Positions 28,872 to 37,150 are shown, counted from the first letter of the stretch. The stretch: DNA of 64,000 nt from Campylobacter peloridis LMG 23910 (GCF_000816785.1 NZ_CP007766.1:1488001-1552000); one strand, 5' to 3'. Numbers and translations are program-made. Notes: generated by a model from the sequence alone, not told the origin.

Positions 28872-29825
28872 TTACTCCTCACCTTTTTCATGTTTTGCTA
28901 TGATGCGAGAAATTTCAGCAAAGAAATCACTTGCATTAAATTTAACTAAATATCCATCTCCTCCTGCTTCTTTAACACCTTTATCACTCATAAATTCATT
29001 AGATAAAGAAGAGTTAAATACGATAGGAATATTTTTAAATCTCTCATCATCTCTTACTTTTGCTGCAAAATGGAAACCATCCATTTGTGGCATTTCAACA
29101 TCACTTACAATAATTTTTAAGTGCTTGCTTAAATCACTACCATAAGTACTATAAAGTTCTTCTAGTTTATGTAAACCTTCAACACCATCTTTAGCTTCTA
29201 TCACTTTTAAGCCTATTTTATTTAATAGATCTTTTACAAGTTTTCTTGCAGTAGAGCTATCATCTAATGCTAAAGCCATACCTTCTATTTTTTGAATTTT
29301 ATCATCATCAATGTCAGTTTGTGGAGCATAGATTCCTAATTCTTGAACTATACTTTCTAAGTCTAAAATAAGTAAAACCTCATCTCCTTCAATCTTAGTT
29401 ACACCTGTGATTTTACCTTTGTCTAAACTACCTGCACTTGTTGCAAAAGTAGCTGGTTCTATATTTTTCCAATTAATTCTACGAATTCTTTTTGCCTCAT
29501 GAACAATAAAACCAATCAAAACATTACTAAATTCTGTAATAATAACCCTAGGTTTTATATTTGTCATTTCTGGTTCTTGAATTTGCATCCATTTAGCAAG
29601 ATTTATTACAGGAATTACCACGCCACGAAGATCAAAAATACCTTCTACATAATCAGGCACCCCTGGAATTTCAGTCAAAAAAGGAATTTTGATAATTTCT
29701 CTAACTTTAGAAACATTTACACCATAAATTCCCTCATAGACTTTATCTTGGCCTTGCTTAAAGATGCGAAAATCAACAAGTTCCATTTCATTTGAACCTG
29801 TTTTAACGACATTCTCATCAAACAT
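28872..29825 (-). CDS. cheV: Chemotaxis coupling/receiver protein CheV
   Basis: CheV combines a CheW coupling domain (about 1-165: GVNVSKVREIIKIPFLTEIP, VEGIFDLRGVVIPVINLAKW) with a receiver domain (about 185-317: ALDDSSTARKL, IIVSDVEMPQMDGFHFA). It helps adjust receptor arrays and can be phosphorylated by CheA. The 317-residue length is normal. Its ATG overlaps the stop of the upstream metallophosphoesterase gene (TAATG), so the chemotaxis genes share a transcript with lipid A genes. Confidence 0.96.
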   Translation of the reverse strand: MFDENVVKTGSNEMELVDFRIFKQGQDKVYEGIYGVNVSKVREIIKIPFLTEIPGVPDYVEGIFDLRGVVIPVINLAKWMQIQEPEMTNIKPRVIITEFSNVLIGFIVHEAKRIRRINWKNIEPATFATSAGSLDKGKITGVTKIEGDEVLLILDLESIVQELGIYAPQTDIDDDKIQKIEGMALALDDSSTARKLVKDLLNKIGLKVIEAKDGVEGLHKLEELYSTYGSDLSKHLKIIVSDVEMPQMDGFHFAAKVRDDERFKNIPIVFNSSLSNEFMSDKGVKEAGGDGYLVKFNASDFFAEISRIIAKHEKGEE

Positions 29826-30553
29826 TATGCCTCCTTAAGTTCTATTTTGTGAAATCTGATTTCTGGCTTGTATTTTACTATAAAAAAACTTTCCTTATAT
29901 GCAAAAGTAGCTAAATTTAGATATTTTATATCCTCAAAATCTAAAAACACATCTTGATGATAATGTCCTTCTATCACAAAGCTTGTATTATAATATCTTA
30001 AACGCTCTTTAGCTAATGAAGTAAAATTAGGGATTTTTCTAATAAGTTGTTTTTTATTTTGATTAAGAAGGATTTTTTGAGTGATTTTACCTTTGCAAAG
30101 AGTATTTAAAAAATTTAAAAAACAAAGCAAATAATGATTTCTTAAACTCTTTAATGCAAACTGCAAAAATGGTTTTAAAAAAATATCCCCGTGTGCTATT
30201 TTTGCTTTAGTTTGTGCTAAATTTTGAAACTGACAAAGCAGGGGTTGTTCTTTTATGCTATAAACTTTTACCTTGTTAAAAAATTTAGCCAAATTAAAAT
30301 CGTGATTTCCTTCTAAATAAATAATTTCTATATCATCAGCTAATTGCTCTAAAAGTTGTATATATGGCATTGCAAATTGATGGGTGGCTTTTATCTCATA
30401 AATCAATAAATCAAATATATCACCCATCAAAAAAAGTTGTGGGGTTTGAATTTTTTTATTTTTTAAAGCTTGTAAAAATTCCCAAAAACCGCGTCTATTT
30501 TCATTTTCATGAGCATCTGCTATAAAAATAGCATTTTCTTTTATATAAATCAA
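29825..30553 (-). CDS. Calcineurin-like metallophosphoesterase, probable UDP-2,3-diacylglucosamine hydrolase (LpxH/LpxJ type)
   Basis: The 242-residue protein has the metal-site motifs of calcineurin-like phosphoesterases in order: IADAHENENRRGF (D-x-H), FLMGDIFDLL (GD), LEGNHDFNLA (GNHD), AHGDIF and EGHYHQD (GHxH). The layout matches LpxH-like enzymes that release lipid X in lipid A synthesis. Campylobacterota are reported to use a divergent version (LpxJ). lpxB, the next step, is encoded three genes upstream. The start is a TTG at 30553 overlapping the preceding stop as TTGA; no in-frame ATG lies near. Confidence 0.75.
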   Translation of the reverse strand: MIYIKENAIFIADAHENENRRGFWEFLQALKNKKIQTPQLFLMGDIFDLLIYEIKATHQFAMPYIQLLEQLADDIEIIYLEGNHDFNLAKFFNKVKVYSIKEQPLLCQFQNLAQTKAKIAHGDIFLKPFLQFALKSLRNHYLLCFLNFLNTLCKGKITQKILLNQNKKQLIRKIPNFTSLAKERLRYYNTSFVIEGHYHQDVFLDFEDIKYLNLATFAYKESFFIVKYKPEIRFHKIELKEA

Positions 30554-32286
30554 AATTTGGCTTTCTCGTATTTTAAAAATTTATCATAATCAATTTCGCC
30601 ATTAAAAATTCTTGCTCTTTTTTCATTGAAATTATCACTTAAAACATCTCTAGTTTTATCATAATCTTTAACTTCAATACCGCCAATAGTAACCATTGTA
30701 TGTATTAAATCATCAATCATATATGGTTTATCTTTTGCACTAATAATTTTTTTTAACAAATGTGGATTGTTTTTTTTAAACTTATCACTTACAATAAAAA
30801 AGAATGGAATTTCTGCTGTAAACCGCGAAGTAATAAAATGTTCAGCTCTATCTCTATGCTCAAATACGCTTTCACCATGATCGCTAATATATATTATAAT
30901 CGCCTCTCCATCCTTAAACAAATCAAATACTTCATTAATAAAATAATCATTATATAAAACAGAATTAGCATAACTAGCAACAATTTCTTTATCTTTTAGA
31001 TCAAGATTTCTATTAATATCACCTGCTTCAAACTTAGCAAATTTTTTTTCATATCTTCTATCATATTTAAAATGCGTTCCCATTAATTGCAAAACAAAAA
31101 AATCATGTTTTTTATTATTATCTTTTATAAGAGGCAACATTTCCCCATCTAGCTTCTTTGTAAAAATTTTATCATCTGTAGCAAATTTATCTAAAAAAAT
31201 CGTCTTATTTGCCCTATGAGCAACTGCAGTTGTAATGCTTGTATGTCCAGATAATGGCTCATGATTAGATATAAATATACTTTTATAACCTGCTAAATTA
31301 TATAAATCTACTATATTTAATCTATCATACCAATTTTCTTCATTTTCTATATTTGAAAAATTCATAACTCTTCTTAAAGAAGCCTGTGTGCTAGCAAAAG
31401 GCGCTATAACATCACTAAATTTAACCAAGTTACCTTTTTCTTCCAAAATTTCTAAATTTGGCGTTGTTTTAAGATAATAACCATACAAACTCATATAATC
31501 TCTTTGGGTACTCTCACCTATAATAAAAATCACATATGGAATTTTATTTTTTATAGATATACCCCCCCCCATATAAGAATTTGCTATTTTTTCATAATTT
31601 TTCAAATAAAAATTATAATCTGCCCAAATTCCATTTTTTTCATAATATCTTAAAAATTGTTCTGGGATATCAATAAAAAAAGTAAGATTAATTTTATCAA
31701 TAGCTGCAATTCCATGTTTTTTTATAAAATACCTATTTGCACAATCTAGTATCAAAGCAAAAATAATTAAAAAATACGCAATTTTAATTATTTTTATTAT
31801 TCTTATATTTTTAATAAAAAATTGAATTTGATACTTTTTACAAACATATAAATATACAAATATACAAGCAAAAATAAAAAATAAAAAAAATAAATATTTT
31901 TTATCAATGTAAGTTTCTATAAATTCTAAAGTTTCTATTGGAGATATTTGCGATAACACATCCACAAACAAAGGATTGAATTTAGTCGAATAATTTATCA
32001 ACAAATACGATTGCAATATAAAAGCTACAACAGAGAATATTGTTAAAAAATAAACTATAAATTTTGCTCTATAATTTAAAAAAATAAAAAAAAGATGTAA
32101 AATAAAAATATTTAAAACAAATACTATAAAAATATTTTTTATTGCTTTAAAAACAATCCACTCCAAAAGTTCTCTTTGAAAAGTTAAATAACTCCACCAT
32201 AACGAAATACTTACATCTAAAATAAAAATTAAAAAAATATACGGAAAAAATTTAAGAACAAAATCAAAAAAATTGCATTTTTGCAT
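30550..32286 (-). CDS. Phase-variable phosphoethanolamine transferase-type sulfatase-family membrane protein
   Basis: The 578-residue protein has about five N-terminal membrane segments (about 10-30, 48-70, 75-95, 128-148, 165-182) and a C-terminal alkaline-phosphatase-fold domain. Its motifs are VIFIIGESTQRDYMSLYGY (metal-binding Glu), APFASTQASLRRVMNF (probable nucleophile Thr), LMGTHFKYDRRY and YISDHGESVFEH. This matches EptA/EptC-like enzymes that put phosphoethanolamine on lipid A, core sugars or flagellar rod protein. Codons 239-242 contain a run of nine G. At nine the frame is open; one base less or more gives a stop within about ten codons, before the catalytic domain. It overlaps greA (TAATG) and the next gene (TTGA). 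Confidence 0.85.
   Translation of the reverse strand: MQKCNFFDFVLKFFPYIFLIFILDVSISLWWSYLTFQRELLEWIVFKAIKNIFIVFVLNIFILHLFFIFLNYRAKFIVYFLTIFSVVAFILQSYLLINYSTKFNPLFVDVLSQISPIETLEFIETYIDKKYLFFLFFIFACIFVYLYVCKKYQIQFFIKNIRIIKIIKIAYFLIIFALILDCANRYFIKKHGIAAIDKINLTFFIDIPEQFLRYYEKNGIWADYNFYLKNYEKIANSYMGGGISIKNKIPYVIFIIGESTQRDYMSLYGYYLKTTPNLEILEEKGNLVKFSDVIAPFASTQASLRRVMNFSNIENEENWYDRLNIVDLYNLAGYKSIFISNHEPLSGHTSITTAVAHRANKTIFLDKFATDDKIFTKKLDGEMLPLIKDNNKKHDFFVLQLMGTHFKYDRRYEKKFAKFEAGDINRNLDLKDKEIVASYANSVLYNDYFINEVFDLFKDGEAIIIYISDHGESVFEHRDRAEHFITSRFTAEIPFFFIVSDKFKKNNPHLLKKIISAKDKPYMIDDLIHTMVTIGGIEVKDYDKTRDVLSDNFNEKRARIFNGEIDYDKFLKYEKAKF
31562..31570 (-). repeat. Homopolymeric G9 tract (contingency-locus repeat)
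   Basis: Nine consecutive C on the plus strand (G on the coding strand) lie inside the transferase gene, the longest G/C run I see in this AT-rich window. Campylobacter poly-G runs of eight or more are known to slip at high rate. At nine bases the reading frame is intact; at eight the product ends after 244 residues and at ten after 247. Confidence 0.85.
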
Positions 32287-32771
32287 TAAAATTCCAAAGC
32301 TTTATATTCTATAGAGATGATTTCAAATTCGCTTTCGCCTTTTGGCAAACGCACTTTAAAATCATCTCCTTCTTTTTTACCAAGCATAGCTCTTGCTATG
32401 GGGGAATTTATAGATATATACCCTTTTTCTAAATTCCCTTCATTTACCCCTACTAAGGTATAAGTGCTTTGTTTTTCGCTTTCTAAATCCTCCACCACAA
32501 CAGTTGAGCCAAATTTCACGCTATCGTGCTCATAGCTTGATGGATCTATTATTTGTGCTCTTGAGATTAAATCTCCAAGTTCAGCTATCTTTCCTTCTAT
32601 AAAAGCTTGTTTTTCTCTAGCTGCGTGGTATTCTGCGTTTTCTTTTAAATCCCCATGGCTTCTTGCTATATCTATTTCTTCTACCACCTTAGGGCGTTCG
32701 ACCTTTTTTAAATGCTCTAATTCTTTTTCTAACTTCTCATAGCCGTATTTACTCATAGGTTCTTTTTGCAT
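32286..32771 (-). CDS. greA: Transcription elongation factor GreA
   Basis: GreA rescues backtracked RNA polymerase by stimulating transcript cleavage. The 161-residue protein has the N-terminal coiled coil ([37 protein letters not shown] with the acidic tip) and the C-terminal FKBP-like domain ([16 protein letters not shown]). The frame extends 18 codons upstream, but [14 protein letters not shown] is the family start and is preceded by AAAGGAAA, so 32771 is used. It follows lpxB by 10 bases and overlaps the transferase gene by one base. Confidence 0.96.
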   Translation of the reverse strand: MQKEPMSKYGYEKLEKELEHLKKVERPKVVEEIDIARSHGDLKENAEYHAAREKQAFIEGKIAELGDLISRAQIIDPSSYEHDSVKFGSTVVVEDLESEKQSTYTLVGVNEGNLEKGYISINSPIARAMLGKKEGDDFKVRLPKGESEFEIISIEYKALEF

Positions 32772-32781
32772 TGTTTTTCCT

Positions 32782-33876
32782 TTAAATTTCATAAAGTATT
32801 TTGGCAAGATTTTTAGCGCTTGCAAATTTCAAATAAGTTTTTAAAAAAGAAATCTTATCAAAAAAACCTTTATAATCATAATCAACATAAGCTTGATATA
32901 AATTTTTTACATTTACTTCATCTTGCAAAAATTCAGGATTAAGCTCATCTTTGCCCGCAAAATCTAAAAAAATATTTGCAAGTCCTATGTGTTTTAATTT
33001 TACAAAAATTTTAGCTATAAAAATATCTATAGCTTTTGCCTTATAAGCAAGCACAAAAGGAGTGCCAACTAAAGCTGCTTCAAGTGTAGCTGTGCCACTA
33101 CAAATAAAAGCAAAATCAGAATTTTTAAGCACTTTAGGAGTATTGCTTTGGATTTTAAAACCACTTATATCGCCATAAATTTCTAATTTTTTTAGATTAA
33201 ACTCAGGCACACAAAGTATTTTTTCGCCATTAAATTTAGCGCTTAAATCTTTAAAAATAGGCATTAAACGCTTTATTTCACTTCTTCTTGAGCCTGGTAA
33301 AAAAGCTATTGTTTTTTCATCATCTTTTTTTGAAAGTATATTATTTATATCATCTTGATTTTTAAATTCTTTTATCTCATCTAAAAGCGGATGGCCTACA
33401 TAAGTGCTTTTGCTAAAAAACTCACTATCAAAAGGCAAAATAGAAGCTAAAATATCAAAATGACTTTCTATGATAGGAATGCGTCCTTTTTTCCACGCCC
33501 AAACTTGAGGCAAGATATAATAAATTCTTTTTATTTTAGAATTTGCTTTTTTTAAAGCTTTTGCAAAAGGTATGTTAAAAGCTGGAGAATCTATACACAA
33601 AATCGCATCTATTTTTTGAGAAAAAGTTAAATTTACAAGCTCTTTTATAGCTTTTTTTGCTTTGAAAATAAGTGGTAAAATCTCTATAAAGCCCATAGCA
33701 CTAAATTCATGTGAGCTATAAAGTGGCTTAGAATTTAGACTAAATTCTTCACACAAATTCTCATCATAAATTCCTACTAAATCAAATTCTTTATACTCAT
33801 TTTTATAAGCTTTTAAGACTTCTTTTAAATGTAAATTTGCTGATGGCTCTAAGGCACAAACTAAAAAGGTTTTCAT
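32782..33876 (-). CDS. lpxB: Lipid-A-disaccharide synthase
   Basis: LpxB joins lipid X and UDP-diacylglucosamine to form the lipid A disaccharide backbone at the inner membrane. The 364-residue GT19 enzyme has the family motifs [14 protein letters not shown] near the N-terminus, [16 protein letters not shown] near residue 117, and [17 protein letters not shown] near residue 193. It also has [20 protein letters not shown]. An in-frame TTG lies four codons before the ATG at 33876; the ATG fits better. It heads the series with greA, the transferase and the metallophosphoesterase. Confidence 0.96.
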   Translation of the reverse strand: MKTFLVCALEPSANLHLKEVLKAYKNEYKEFDLVGIYDENLCEEFSLNSKPLYSSHEFSAMGFIEILPLIFKAKKAIKELVNLTFSQKIDAILCIDSPAFNIPFAKALKKANSKIKRIYYILPQVWAWKKGRIPIIESHFDILASILPFDSEFFSKSTYVGHPLLDEIKEFKNQDDINNILSKKDDEKTIAFLPGSRRSEIKRLMPIFKDLSAKFNGEKILCVPEFNLKKLEIYGDISGFKIQSNTPKVLKNSDFAFICSGTATLEAALVGTPFVLAYKAKAIDIFIAKIFVKLKHIGLANIFLDFAGKDELNPEFLQDEVNVKNLYQAYVDYDYKGFFDKISFLKTYLKFASAKNLAKILYEI

Positions 33877-33946
33877 CACTTTTTCCAAAATTATTTTTTG
33901 GGATTTTATCTATTTTTGGCTTAAAAATTAAATGTTAGGATAGAAA

Positions 33947-33972
33947 AAACACGCTTAAATTTAAGCGTGTTT
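33947..33972 (-). terminator. Hairpin terminator downstream of peb3
   Basis: A perfect 26-base palindrome with GC-containing stem (AACACGCTTAAA with its complement) sits 6 bases after the peb3 stop and is followed on the minus strand by a T-rich run. This is a typical intrinsic terminator and separates peb3 from lpxB. Confidence 0.8.
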
Positions 33973-33978
33973 GTAGGG

Positions 33979-34731
33979 CTATTTTCTCCAGCCGTATTTT
34001 GCAAAAATTTCTTTTACTTCATCGCTACTTAAATAATTTATAAAATCTTGCACTTCTTTGCTTGAATTTTCTTTAGCAACCACATTTAAAGTTCTATAAA
34101 CTACTAAATCTTTTTCTATTGCTACTGCTGTACCTATGTCAGGATTGCTTTTTGACCAATCAATCCAAGTAATCCAAGCATCAGCTTTATTTTCAGCAAA
34201 AAGTTTTCTAGCACTACCGCTATTTGGCGTAAAAGCAACGATATTTGATCTAAATTTAGCAATAGTTTGAATATCTTGAGTTCTTCCTATCATATCTTCC
34301 CAAACTCCCGTTCCAGAAGTATTGCTTTTTCCAGCACCTTCAGGCACGACAATTCTAACTTTTTTATTAGCCAAATCTTTTAAACCTTTGATTTTCAAAG
34401 GATTGCCTTTTTGAGTTAAAATGATAGCCTCTCTTAAATACAAAGGCTTGATTTTATTTACATCAAAACTACCATCAAAATCACTTGCAATAGCTAAAGC
34501 TGATTGATCTGAAGCACCAAATAAAATATCAGCATCTTTTTTAGCCTTTTCAAACCAAGTAGCTTGTGGGCCAAAATTTACATTAACTTTTATACCTGTT
34601 TTTTCACTAAATTTAGCTGCAGCATCTTTTAAAGCAGTATGAGGGCCACCTGGACCATAAAGGTTAATATCTGCATTAGCTAAACTAACAAAAAGCGCAC
34701 AAGCACCAAATAAACTAAGAATTTTCTTCAT
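33979..34731 (-). CDS. peb3: PEB3-like periplasmic substrate-binding antigen
   Basis: PEB3 is a soluble periplasmic binding protein and surface antigen; the C. jejuni protein has been reported to bind 3-phosphoglycerate or citrate-like ligands. This 250-residue protein starts with a signal peptide (MKKILSLFGACALFVSLANA, cut near residue 20). The binding core follows (YGPGGPHTALKDAAAKFSEK, VPEGAGKSNTSGTGVWEDM, NSGSARKLFAENKADAWITW). The frame extends 10 codons before the chosen ATG, which has AGGAGAAGT upstream. The C. jejuni sequon DFNVS appears here as SFDVN, so the usual N-glycosylation site is missing. It has its own promoter and terminator. Confidence 0.92.
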   Translation of the reverse strand: MKKILSLFGACALFVSLANADINLYGPGGPHTALKDAAAKFSEKTGIKVNVNFGPQATWFEKAKKDADILFGASDQSALAIASDFDGSFDVNKIKPLYLREAIILTQKGNPLKIKGLKDLANKKVRIVVPEGAGKSNTSGTGVWEDMIGRTQDIQTIAKFRSNIVAFTPNSGSARKLFAENKADAWITWIDWSKSNPDIGTAVAIEKDLVVYRTLNVVAKENSSKEVQDFINYLSSDEVKEIFAKYGWRK

Positions 34732-34762
34732 TACTTCTCCTAAAAATTTAATTGAGAGCAAA

Positions 34763-34768
34763 ATTATA
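34763..34768 (-). promoter_or_regulatory. Putative -10 element for peb3
   Basis: A perfect TATAAT on the minus strand (context TCATATAATTTT) lies 31 bases upstream of the peb3 ATG, after the cdtC terminator, so peb3 is probably transcribed on its own. Confidence 0.6.
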
Positions 34769-34806
34769 TGATTTAAAGATTAATTAATAAAAACAAATAA
34801 ATTAAA

Positions 34807-34823
34807 CCTGCCAAAAAGGCAGG
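34807..34823 (-). terminator. Terminator of the cdtABC operon
   Basis: A GC-rich 6-bp stem (CCTGCC with GGCAGG) closes on a 5-base loop 9 bases after the cdtC stop and is followed on the minus strand by TTTAATTTATTTG. It is a clear intrinsic terminator. Confidence 0.8.
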
Positions 34824-34831
34824 CTAGATTA

Positions 34832-35407
34832 TCAATAAAGCGGAGTTGCTTGTATTATAGGAGGGCTAAAAAACATCAATTCATTAAGATCTAAAAACAA
34901 AGCTGGATCTAAAGTGCAAGGTTGTATGCCAAAACGATTTTCTATAGGCACATTTGGATTAAAAAATGTCACCATACATTCTTCCCCACCTTGCACCAAA
35001 GATCTTATTTGCACAGCAGGAGTTGTAGTTGGCATTATAGAAAAAACCGTTTCTAATTTTCCATCTTTTAAATCCCCACTACAAGACTTGCCACCAAAAA
35101 ATCCACTCTCTAAAATAGCCAAACAAAGATCGCTATCACTTGGGTTTACAAACTGAACATAACCAAAAGGTAATTTATCAGCATATAAATCTTTAGCTTT
35201 TAATTCATCACTTAACATAATTTCTTTTAAAATCCAGTTTTGATCTTCTAATTTTTGCGAAGTTGTTCTAAAAGGACTCAAAGAAATTCCTGTTTCTAAA
35301 GATCTTATAGAAAACATAGCGGTAAAATCGGGCAAATCACCTTGCGATGGATTAATCGCATATAAAAAATTCATACTCACTAACAAAGATATAATAAATT
35401 TTTTCAA
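34832..35407 (-). CDS. cdtC: Cytolethal distending toxin subunit C
   Basis: CdtC is one of the two lectin-like subunits that bind host cells and deliver CdtB. The 191-residue protein has a short signal peptide (MKKFIISLLVSMNFLYA). A ricin-B-like trefoil domain follows, with repeats such as LPFGYVQFVNPSDSDLCLAI and GGEECMVTFFNPN and cysteine pairs. The start is TTG at 35407, with the strong ribosome site GGAGGG four bases upstream; there is no better ATG before the signal peptide. It lies 9 bases after cdtB and ends just before a terminator. Confidence 0.92.
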   Translation of the reverse strand: MKKFIISLLVSMNFLYAINPSQGDLPDFTAMFSIRSLETGISLSPFRTTSQKLEDQNWILKEIMLSDELKAKDLYADKLPFGYVQFVNPSDSDLCLAILESGFFGGKSCSGDLKDGKLETVFSIMPTTTPAVQIRSLVQGGEECMVTFFNPNVPIENRFGIQPCTLDPALFLDLNELMFFSPPIIQATPLY

Positions 35408-35411
35408 AACT

Positions 35412-35417
35412 CCCTCC
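35412..35417 (-). promoter_or_regulatory. Strong ribosome-binding site deciding the TTG start of cdtC
   Basis: GGAGGG on the minus strand overlaps the cdtB stop region and sits four bases before a TTG that opens the cdtC signal peptide. No alternative ATG occurs before the mature protein, so this site fixes the non-ATG start. Confidence 0.7.
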
Positions 35418-36220
35418 TAAAATCTTCTAAAATTTACCGGAAAATGATCAGATGCTAAAAAAGTTCTAAGTCCAGCTAAAGCTAAAACAGCTAATATTGC
35501 GGGAGGATTGTATAATCTTGAAGTATCTGAGCTTCCAGTTATAGCATAATCAATAGTATTTCCGCTTCTTTGGGTAAATGAAGGCGGAGCGACTATATTA
35601 ATTCGCGATCTAACTCCTGCATCGATTAAATTTAGTAAGCTAGCAGGGTTTCTATTAAAATCTCCCATTATCATCCAATTAATATTTGGCATATTTCTAA
35701 AATGCATATCCACAGCATTTACTATAGCACCACCATCATTTCCACCACTTGATAAAGCATGTATGCTAAAAAATACATCATTTCCTATGCGTATGCCTAT
35801 TATAGGACGTGAAACAACGGTTGGTGGTGGCAAAACTATAACCTCATCAGCTTGTCTTCTACTAACTATAGCCATATTTACTCTATTTGCACCAACATCA
35901 ACTCTAGAATAATATATAAAAACAGAATTAGGACGTGACAAAGAACCCAAATTCCATGTATATTCATGTATAGGAATTCCAACTCCAACAGGTTGAACTT
36001 GTCTTGGCGTCATCATAGCTGTGCTTGGTAAAGCTCCAGCCTCTTGCACGGCTAATACATCAAAAGGATTATCTCCTGTTACTAATTGTCTAATGCTAAC
36101 ATTCCATTTACTCTCTGTAGCAGCTGATGAACCTTGTAAATTCCATGTGCCTACATTATAATCTTCCAAATTTGCAAAAACTAAACTCACACTAAAAATC
36201 AATAAAAACAATTTTCTCAT
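35417..36220 (-). CDS. cdtB: Cytolethal distending toxin catalytic subunit B
   Basis: CdtB is a DNase I-like nuclease/phosphatase that enters the host nucleus and causes DNA damage and cell-cycle arrest. The 267-residue protein has a signal peptide (about 1-16). The catalytic residues of the family are in place: the Glu of VLAVQEAG at 60, His154 in FSIHALSSGGND, Asp187 and Asn189 in MGDFNRNP, and Asp258-His259 in ASDHFPVNF. The toxin therefore looks intact. Its start overlaps the cdtA stop as ATGA. Confidence 0.96.
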   Translation of the reverse strand: MRKLFLLIFSVSLVFANLEDYNVGTWNLQGSSAATESKWNVSIRQLVTGDNPFDVLAVQEAGALPSTAMMTPRQVQPVGVGIPIHEYTWNLGSLSRPNSVFIYYSRVDVGANRVNMAIVSRRQADEVIVLPPPTVVSRPIIGIRIGNDVFFSIHALSSGGNDGGAIVNAVDMHFRNMPNINWMIMGDFNRNPASLLNLIDAGVRSRINIVAPPSFTQRSGNTIDYAITGSSDTSRLYNPPAILAVLALAGLRTFLASDHFPVNFRRF

Positions 36221-37029
36221 TTAATCCCCTTTATATAAGGTGTTTTAGCAGTAAAAGTAGGTGGGCTAATATACCATTGTCTGTCTAAATTTTTCTCTCC
36301 AGATTTTAAGCATGGTGCTAAAAATATATTAAAAAAGCTGAATTTAAAATCTGTCATAACATTGGTAATTGGAGTTTGTATGCATTTTTGTGTAGCAAAA
36401 TTTTGAATTTGAAATGCTCCATTATCCATAGGGAAAAGCCTCCAAAGCTGTGCGTAATTGCTTTGATCGCAAGGATAATGCACTATACCATTGCCATAAG
36501 CATTTAAGCAAGTATTTGTCTTTGCATTTTTAATCATAACCGTATCATCAGGAAGTTCTATAAGCTGCCACACTCTTGCATCACCAAAAGGCTTGCTATT
36601 AGCTAAAGTATATCCCCATATCCAATTACCAGGAGCTAAAGCCCAAACGGTTAATGCAGCACCATTTGGACCCATTATGGTTACAAAATCGCTAGGAAAA
36701 CCTCTATTTTCAAATACAGCAGCATCGTTAAATTGATTTTCACCTTTTAATCTCGGTAATGGACCTTTTTTAGCATTATCACCTTTAAAAGTATTTATTT
36801 TAGTAATAGGTGGTTGTAATGGAACTTGCGGGACTAAATTATCGCCTGAAATTAAAGCGGGAATTTCTTGCTTTGCAGGTGGGGTTGGCGTATTGCCTAT
36901 TTTTAAAGGATCGCTATCATTAAATTTTCCAAAAGATCTTCCCAAAGGATTGATAGATTCTTTTGAAGAACATCCTGCAAAAATAACACTCAAAACAAAA
37001 AACAGCATGAAAAAGTATTTTTTATTCAT
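36217..37029 (-). CDS. cdtA: Cytolethal distending toxin subunit A (lipoprotein)
   Basis: CdtA is the second host-binding subunit of the toxin. The 270-residue protein has a lipoprotein signal peptide with lipobox IFAGC, so the mature N-terminus is probably Cys20 anchored in a membrane. The C-terminal ricin-B lectin-like domain (about 100-260) has the QxW-type repeats ARVWQLIELPD, YAQLWRLFPMDNG and LDRQWYI. A proline-rich linker (about 45-85) joins the two. It opens the cdtABC operon and is preceded by an extended -10 and an AGGAG ribosome site. Confidence 0.95.
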   Translation of the reverse strand: MNKKYFFMLFFVLSVIFAGCSSKESINPLGRSFGKFNDSDPLKIGNTPTPPAKQEIPALISGDNLVPQVPLQPPITKINTFKGDNAKKGPLPRLKGENQFNDAAVFENRGFPSDFVTIMGPNGAALTVWALAPGNWIWGYTLANSKPFGDARVWQLIELPDDTVMIKNAKTNTCLNAYGNGIVHYPCDQSNYAQLWRLFPMDNGAFQIQNFATQKCIQTPITNVMTDFKFSFFNIFLAPCLKSGEKNLDRQWYISPPTFTAKTPYIKGIK

Positions 37030-37051
37030 TAAATTCTCCTATTTTTTTCTA

Positions 37052-37060
37052 ATGATAACA
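37052..37060 (-). promoter_or_regulatory. Extended -10 promoter element of cdtABC
   Basis: On the minus strand the site reads TGTTATCAT, an extended -10 (TG-n-TATCAT), with the hexamer at 37052-37057, 22 bases upstream of the cdtA ATG. It lies in the divergent gap shared with pepT. Confidence 0.55.
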
Positions 37061-37150
37061 TAATTAAAAACATAAAATTCAATTTTCAATTTCTAGTAAA
37101 ATTATTTTCAAAATTTTATCTTTATATCATATTAAAAATATATTGTAAAA

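Noticed and set aside
33979..37060. A pathogenicity island with mobile-element borders around peb3 and cdtABC
   Set aside because: No integrase, transposase, tRNA gene, direct repeats or base-composition shift was found at the edges.
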